Assembly: GCA_036555705.1 (NCBI GenBank)
Contig: DATBKT010000073.1
Coordinates: 1-9,537 of the forward strand
DNA: 9,537 nucleotides
Direction of reading: 5' to 3'
DNA from: JARBAU01 sp029237525
GTDB lineage: Archaea; Thermoproteota; Nitrososphaeria; Nitrososphaerales; Nitrososphaeraceae
In this document: positions 6,051 to 9,537 of the stretch, piece after piece
How positions within the stretch are numbered: the first letter of the stretch is position 1
Layout: each line of letters opens with the position of its first letter
Translations under genes and position numbers: made by a program
Notes under the pieces: model-generated
Told to the model about the DNA's origin: nothing
The model's database searches: none
The model's input: the letters and a program-made list of their open reading frames with translations, nothing else

Positions 6051-6233
6051 TCACCTTCGTAATCTTAGACTACGTTGTGGTCGTATCACAACAGACGTAT
6101 GACAGGCAGGACAGCAGGCAAAATTTCTAGTCCCACAGTATACCCACCGATACTCACATCTTTGGCATTTAGCCTTAAATCCCGGTTTTTGAACCATACA
6201 AGGTTCAAATCTTGATGCTAGTGTCCCTTTCAT
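6051..6233 (-). CDS. Small zinc-ribbon protein, first gene of the ATPase operon
   Basis: 60 aa. KCQRCEYRW (22-30) and CCPACHTSV (40-48) give two CxxC knuckles (C23/C26 and C41/C44) about 14 residues apart, with an aromatic GTRNF turn between. This is a typical C4 zinc ribbon (rubredoxin-type knuckles) of the kind common in archaeal viruses, plasmids and transcription factors. The C-terminus is basic (RPQRSLRLRR), suggesting nucleic-acid binding. The start is the ATG at 6233, with AGGAGA about 10 bases upstream. The internal ATG at residue 13 would still keep the whole ribbon. As the first gene after the divergent promoter it may act as a local regulator; that is inference. An 8-base inverted repeat (6188-6209) lies within its first codons. 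Confidence 0.75.
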   Translation of the reverse strand: MKGTLASRFEPCMVQKPGFKAKCQRCEYRWVYCGTRNFACCPACHTSVVIRPQRSLRLRR

Positions 6234-6301
6234 TCTTTTTATTTTCTCCTTATATTCAGTAAGCTATAAATTCTGTAGTAACATAAAAACACTGTAGTTA
6301 C
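6234..6301. promoter_or_regulatory. Divergent promoter with one apparent shared TATA box and a tandem repeat
   Basis: Only 68 bases separate the zinc-ribbon gene (minus, ATG at 6233) and the 242-aa gene (plus, TTG at 6302). GCTATAAATTC at 6263-6273 is the only strong TATA-like element. It lies about 30 bases from the plus start, and read in reverse (TTTATAGC) it lies about 34 bases from the minus start, so it could serve both directions. Two near-identical 10-mers, CTGTAGTAAC (6273-6282) and CTGTAGTTAC (6292-6301), lie in tandem, 19 bases apart, across the plus-strand initiation region. They look like regulator-binding sites. The minus start also has AGGAGA. Confidence 0.5.
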
Positions 6302-7030
6302 TTGAAAGAATTAAAAACAGAAAGAAAGTCGAAATCGAGTTACGTTCCTAGCAGAACTATAATTAGTTTTATGAAGAATCTGTTACAATTTGGCAAGGAA
6401 ATGGAAGAACTGACGACTAAAATTAGTGCGGCGGGAGGACTAAACAATGCACCTGCTGTCGATATTGAAAAGTATGAAAAGTTGAAGGCTGAAAGGAGAA
6501 AACTAGATAGAAGGAAGGTAGACATCCTTAACAGATATATCTTCCCTAGTATGGCCAATCTAACTATATTTCTTGAATATATCGCCCAAAGTTATAGGAA
6601 AGGCGGCGGTGGATACATAAACAGAATATTTGAGGAGGATCTTGAAGCGCTATTTCTTGTAAAGTCTATTGTGGACAAAAAGAGGGAGGGATATTCGATA
6701 TTCCGGAGGCTTATCGATGCGATCTGCACCTTTGATGTGAACATTTCCTATATAGATCCCAAAAAGATCAAAAAGTTCGAAGATGTAGAGATCAAGGACA
6801 TAAAAACAAAACCTATCGGCAATTTCAGGCTTATATTATATGATATAATGCAGGAGTCAATAAATAACCATATGACAGCAATAGCACCATACATATTCAA
6901 TGATGGATTATTCATAAACGAGACATTAGGCCCTGATATAGCCCGAGCACGTGCTTGGACAAGAATGATTGCCCGTGAAGCATATATGGACTTGAAATTT
7001 GACAAAGAGAGAAGACCAGCATTGTTCTAA
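6302..7030 (+). CDS. Orphan 242-aa helical protein divergent from the ATPase operon
   Basis: I do not recognise this 242-aa protein. It is very rich in Lys, Glu, Arg and Ile and mostly helical. A charged stretch around residues 53-75 (DIEKYEKLKAERRKLDRRK) could form a short coiled coil. The middle has FLEYIAQSYRKGGGGYINR, and the C-terminal half carries repeated IKKF/DIK/KTKPIG segments and RARAWTRMIAREAYMDLKF. There is no signal peptide, membrane span or Cys cluster. The start is taken as the TTG at 6302: an in-frame stop at 6284-6286 limits any upstream start, and a TATA box about 30 bases upstream fits a leaderless transcript. The ATG at residue 24 (6371) is the alternative. It faces away from the operon and may be an element structural or DNA-binding protein. 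Confidence 0.7.
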   Translation: MKELKTERKSKSSYVPSRTIISFMKNLLQFGKEMEELTTKISAAGGLNNAPAVDIEKYEKLKAERRKLDRRKVDILNRYIFPSMANLTIFLEYIAQSYRKGGGGYINRIFEEDLEALFLVKSIVDKKREGYSIFRRLIDAICTFDVNISYIDPKKIKKFEDVEIKDIKTKPIGNFRLILYDIMQESINNHMTAIAPYIFNDGLFINETLGPDIARARAWTRMIAREAYMDLKFDKERRPALF

Positions 7031-7385
7031 GGATTATCATATACAGAAATGTTTGAATCTAGCAAACCAATAGGCCGTAATAATCACTGTGGTGCAGTAT
7101 TTTATTTCTGTGTTCATTCTTCGGTAGGACATTCTATCACAGATTCCTTTAGAATATATGAATGGAAGAAAGGCCGATGCGGTTAATGATTATCCAAATT
7201 AAGAAGAGACAGAACGGTCTTTTTATAGTCGGGTAGCCCGACATTAGCAGCATCTGCAACAGCAAACTTGAACAATCTTTTCATGATAAAATATGGCTGC
7301 AGCATTGATTGAATTTATAGCGAAAAAGTAGGTTAATGTCAGTTAACTGAATAAACCAAGCTAGTTTATTGCTATTTAACCTAGT
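7031..7385. other. Gap with two tiny facing reading frames, no certain gene
   Basis: The 355 bases after the 242-aa gene hold no gene I can support firmly. A plus-strand frame (ATG 7049, stop 7186, 45 aa) and a minus-strand frame (7183-7305, 40 aa) face each other and overlap at their stops. A T5 run at 7220-7224 could end the plus transcript. A compact GC-rich hairpin, GTCGGG-TAG-CCCGAC, lies at 7228-7242. The direct repeat CTAGTTTA occurs at 7361-7368 and 7381-7388, just past the stop of the next minus-strand gene. This may be the right-hand edge of the accessory block. Confidence 0.4.
7183..7305 (-). CDS. Possible 40-aa small protein or gene remnant
   Basis: The minus frame from the ATG at 7305 (or 7284, residue 8) to the TAA at 7183-7185 encodes 40 aa. 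It reads like real protein: MKRLFKFAVADAANVG, then LPDYKKTVLSLLNLDNH. GCTATAAATTC, the same 11-mer as the TATA-like element at 6263-6273, lies on this strand at 7321-7311, but only about 6-16 bases from the ATG at 7305, so it is better placed for the start at 7284. I cannot link the sequence to any family. It may equally be the C-terminal scrap of a gene cut by rearrangement. Confidence 0.3.
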   Translation of the reverse strand: MLQPYFIMKRLFKFAVADAANVGLPDYKKTVLSLLNLDNH

Positions 7386-7916
7386 TTAAATACTAATTTG
7401 TTGCGGTTTTACATGTATCTCGTAATGATATAGATATTGAATTGATGTATCTATTAAGACATCGTCTTCGTCATATTCCCTAATATAATAATCAGGAATT
7501 ACATACGTATGCTGTTTATTACAACTTAGCACCGTCATAGATTGATTATCGATGGCAATCACGTTTCCTATTTCGATCAAATCACTTGTTTTCACTCGTT
7601 TACTCATTAATTCATTCAAGTTACATGACAGTTTAAACTGAACTGCAGTTCGAGATTTTGATTCTGCCTTTATTTGTGCATCTGAATTTATCTTAGCTTC
7701 TGGTTTTTGATTATCTTCATTTTGTTTCGAAAATATTCTTTTTCTATTATATGTCGAATGCAGAGGTTTTTGTGCAGCTGTATTTCGGATTTGAATAATT
7801 TCGTTTTCTTTCTTGTCAGTCTCTGTCCATATGACGCCTAGCACCATTTTTCCAAAAATCAGCGCTAACGTTACGACAGAACCCACCATAACACCGAAGA
7901 TTATTGCAGTGTCCAA
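7386..7916 (-). CDS. Membrane-anchored protein with PRC-barrel-like C-terminal domain
   Basis: 176 aa. Residues about 4-30 form one hydrophobic span (IIFGVMVGSVVTLALIFG, then MVLGVIW). A polar, disordered linker of about 60 residues follows (KPEAKINSDAQIKAESKS). The C-terminal 70 residues (about 108-170) look like a small beta-barrel: KTSDLIEIGNVIAIDNQSMTV, then TYVIPDYYIREYDEDDVLID. The 'IG.V.AID...M.VLS....YVIP...I..YD.D.V.ID' pattern is the kind found in thaumarchaeal PRC-barrel-like proteins. It is probably a bitopic membrane protein with the barrel in the cytoplasm; role unknown. The TTG at 7916 is the only upstream start before a stop at 7926-7928; the ATG at residue 10 would cut into the membrane span. 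A TACAATATGG-like box (about 7941-7950) fits a leaderless promoter. Confidence 0.7.
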   Translation of the reverse strand: MDTAIIFGVMVGSVVTLALIFGKMVLGVIWTETDKKENEIIQIRNTAAQKPLHSTYNRKRIFSKQNEDNQKPEAKINSDAQIKAESKSRTAVQFKLSCNLNELMSKRVKTSDLIEIGNVIAIDNQSMTVLSCNKQHTYVIPDYYIREYDEDDVLIDTSIQYLYHYEIHVKPQQISI

Positions 7917-8390
7917 CCAGGTCCCTTATTTTGTACATTACCATATTGTATACCAAAATAAATAGATTACTGGATAGACTTAAATACTGATTTTTAAGAT
8001 TAGCAAGCTTTATTTAAGCATCGATAATTATATTCAGTCCGTATTAAATTATGGCTTTAATCAAAAATACAATTACCACAGATTTTTCCGTATCTATTAT
8101 CATTTGATAGGCAAAGGAAATACTTTGAAATCAAATTCATTAACAGACCATTGACACCTAAATTCAAATTATTTACTTTCTAATAAGGGACACTCAATTT
8201 GCTAGACACCTTCAGTAGACTATTATTTATACTTTGTCGTAGTAACGAATTAAATAGAGGATACCAACTCCAGACAAATTTTTATTTTTATCACTACATT
8301 TCTACAAATGCATTATAATCACATATATTTTTTCAAGCATTCTTACATGAATAAGCTAAATTAAGTTATCAATGTATAAATAATAGTTCT

Positions 8391-8419
8391 ATGGTGTATG
8401 CTAGATTAGTATACACCAT
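8391..8419. repeat. 29-base near-perfect hairpin in the kdpA upstream region
   Basis: The perfect 9-base arms ATGGTGTAT and ATACACCAT extend inward across one G·T wobble to a further CTA/TAG pair around a GAT triloop. That gives 13 paired positions in 29 bases. It lies about 320 bases upstream of kdpA and about 475 bases from the other divergent gene. It could be an operator dyad, part of a non-coding RNA, or a remnant of a small mobile repeat. There is no adjoining T-run that would make it a terminator. Confidence 0.55.
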
Positions 8420-8710
8420 TTAGTTATGTTAACGGTAACGTATAAAACAAGAATAACAATCAGAGAAATAGATAGCTGCTTGAAATAATTGTGACAATAA
8501 GATAATATTTGTAATGATCCTTTGTGTTTTCATTGCGAACTGTATGTAATTGGTGTAATAGTTATTAAACATGGTTTTATAATTTTATCTATATATTGGT
8601 TATATTTTTAATATTTCATATCTATAATGTATAAATACTTGCGTTTATATTCCGAATACTGAAATTACTTACCATGTCCATAAGGTTTTTATTCATCTGT
8701 TAGATACAAG

Positions 8711-8720
8711 CGATTATACC
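8711..8720 (+). promoter_or_regulatory. TATA-like box of kdpA
   Basis: GATTATACC is centred at about 8716, some 26-27 bases before the GTG at 8743. This is the expected distance for a leaderless archaeal transcript starting at that codon. The sequence shows no Shine-Dalgarno site between the box and the start, so the box also helps to choose the start. Confidence 0.45.
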
Positions 8721-8742
8721 AAAAAAATAGTGAGTGACCCAT

Positions 8743-9537
8743 GTGGACACAATAATACAGTTAGCAGTACTGATGACAGGAACATTAGGTCTGGCAATTC
8801 CTTTTGGATTATACATTGCCAGAATGATATCCTTCGAAATGAGACCTCTGGAAAAGACGCTTTCAAAAGTAGAAAGTGAATTTTACAGGTTAGTTGGAAT
8901 TGATGCAACCAAACAGATGACATGGAAGCAATACTTCTTTGCTCTCTTTCTAACGAACATGGTAGTAGCAGTTTTTATTATTTTGATCTTGACATTTCAA
9001 AATTATTTACCATCACATGAAAACTTCAAAGGATTATCATTAGATCTAGCATTTAATACAGCAATTTCATTTGTAACGGATACTAATCTACAGCATTATG
9101 CTGGAGATCAGCAACTCTCTAACCTATCGCAAATGATCGCCATTACATTTACTCAGTTTGTAGCTCCTGCCTCAGGAATTGTGGGCGCTTTTGCATTAAT
9201 CCGATCATTTATTAGAAAGAACTTTGGTTTAGGGAATTTTTATGTTGATTTTATAAGAGTAATATTAACACTACTACTTCCTGTAGCGGTAGTTTCATCA
9301 TTAGTACTAATGGCAATAGGAGTTCCGCAAACCCTTAATACAACTATAACTGCACACACTCTGGAAGGTAATAAACAAGATATTAGAGTTGGTCCTGTAG
9401 CTTCTCTACTTGCTATCAAACAACTTGGTAGTAACGGCGGAGGTTTCTATGTTGCGAATTCTGCCCATCCGTTTGAGAATCCTACCGGTCTTTCAAACAT
9501 GTACGAAATGTTTTTGATGTTTGTAATTCCTTTGTCG
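8743..9537 (+). CDS. kdpA: Potassium-transporting ATPase subunit A, 5' half, cut by the window edge
   Basis: I translated this by hand, since the frame is open to the right edge. 265 residues are present, about half of a usual KdpA (roughly 560 aa). KdpA is the membrane subunit that forms the K+ channel and selectivity filter of the Kdp high-affinity K+ pump; KdpB hydrolyses ATP and KdpC assists. Clear hallmarks are AFNTAISFVTDTNLQHYAGD (103-122), FTQFVAPASGIVGAFALIR (136-154) and QLGSNGGGFYVANSAHPFEN (227-246), which cover the first two filter repeats. Several hydrophobic spans are evident (about 4-28, 64-84, 132-154 and 172-193). The start is the GTG at 8743, supported by the TATA spacing. 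The GTG at 8734 is possible; an in-frame TGA at 8731-8733 rules out anything further upstream. The ATG at 8741 is in another frame and stops at once. kdpB and kdpC are expected to follow. Confidence 0.95.
   Translation, partial: MDTIIQLAVLMTGTLGLAIPFGLYIARMISFEMRPLEKTLSKVESEFYRLVGIDATKQMTWKQYFFALFLTNMVVAVFIILILTFQNYLPSHENFKGLSLDLAFNTAISFVTDTNLQHYAGDQQLSNLSQMIAITFTQFVAPASGIVGAFALIRSFIRKNFGLGNFYVDFIRVILTLLLPVAVVSSLVLMAIGVPQTLNTTITAHTLEGNKQDIRVGPVASLLAIKQLGSNGGGFYVANSAHPFENPTGLSNMYEMFLMFVIPLS

Larger units (their letters stand above)
7917..8742. other. 826-base AT-rich intergenic region upstream of kdpA
   Basis: No protein gene is supported here; open frames are short (for example an 18-codon frame from the ATG at about 8051). 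The sequence is much more AT-rich than the coding block: a hand count of 8281-8340 gives 13 G/C in 60, against 25 in 60 for 4021-4080 inside the ATPase. It must hold divergent promoters for the PRC-barrel-like gene (left) and kdpA (right), and one strong hairpin (8391-8419). Its length and the hairpin leave room for an unannotated non-coding RNA or a Kdp control region, but I see no known riboswitch. Confidence 0.45.

Noticed and set aside
6201..6211. tRNA T-arm-like GGTTCAAATC as a tRNA gene or attachment site
   Set aside because: No cloverleaf can be built around it, and it lies inside the zinc-ribbon coding sequence.
7049..7186. 45-aa plus-strand open frame after the 242-aa gene
   Set aside because: No Shine-Dalgarno site, no TATA box at the right distance and an irregular composition; likely chance.
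1..9537. CRISPR array, insertion sequence ends, integrase or tRNA genes
   Set aside because: I found no regularly spaced repeats, no transposase or integrase motifs, no long terminal inverted or direct repeats and no tRNA fold on either strand by eye; distant attachment repeats could be missed without computation.

Overview
The window looks archaeal and is most likely from an ammonia-oxidising thaumarchaeon (Nitrososphaerales; a Nitrosocosmicus-like genome is my guess). The support is indirect. It has short tightly packed genes, several TTG/GTG starts with no Shine-Dalgarno but an AT-rich TATA-like box about 25-30 bases upstream (leaderless style), and strong Shine-Dalgarno sites only inside operons. 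It also has an archaeal-type AAA+/winged-helix protein and an AbrB-type regulator. No rRNA, tRNA or marker gene fixes the species.

Layout. Bases 1-467 (minus) hold the N-terminal part of a dihydrofolate-reductase-family (RibD C-terminal-like) protein. Bases 891-1967 (minus) encode a stand-alone SIR2-domain protein, a type often used in anti-phage defence. Bases 2068-2247 hold a possible decayed DsrE-like fragment. From about 2427 to 7030 lies a compact block that looks like the core of an integrated plasmid or virus. It contains a 128-aa orphan gene (minus) divergent from an AbrB-like regulator plus an 89-aa basic protein (plus). Facing these is a five-gene minus-strand operon: zinc ribbon, 68 aa, 71 aa, 94 aa with a basic tail, and a 610-aa AAA+ ATPase with a winged helix. 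Divergent from that operon is a 242-aa helical orphan (plus). Bases 7386-7916 (minus) encode a membrane-anchored protein with a PRC-barrel-like end. An 826-base AT-rich spacer with one strong hairpin precedes kdpA, the K+-selective subunit of the Kdp potassium pump, which runs off the right edge.

How the block fits together. Two divergent promoter regions (2814-2899 and 6234-6301) and one convergent junction (3418-3513) organise it into a small regulon. The first promoter carries a 22-base perfect palindrome between its two predicted TATA boxes. The second carries a tandem 10-base repeat and an apparently shared TATA box. The convergent junction carries a nested inverted repeat with a T6 run that can end the minus-strand operon. 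The AAA+ protein has the architecture expected of a replication initiator or helicase loader. The AbrB-like protein is the natural candidate regulator, and four of the small proteins end in very basic tails suited to nucleic-acid binding. No integrase, primase, polymerase or capsid gene is visible and I found no attachment repeats, so the limits of the element are unknown. The chromosomal flanks appear to be the DHFR-like gene on the left and kdpA on the right.
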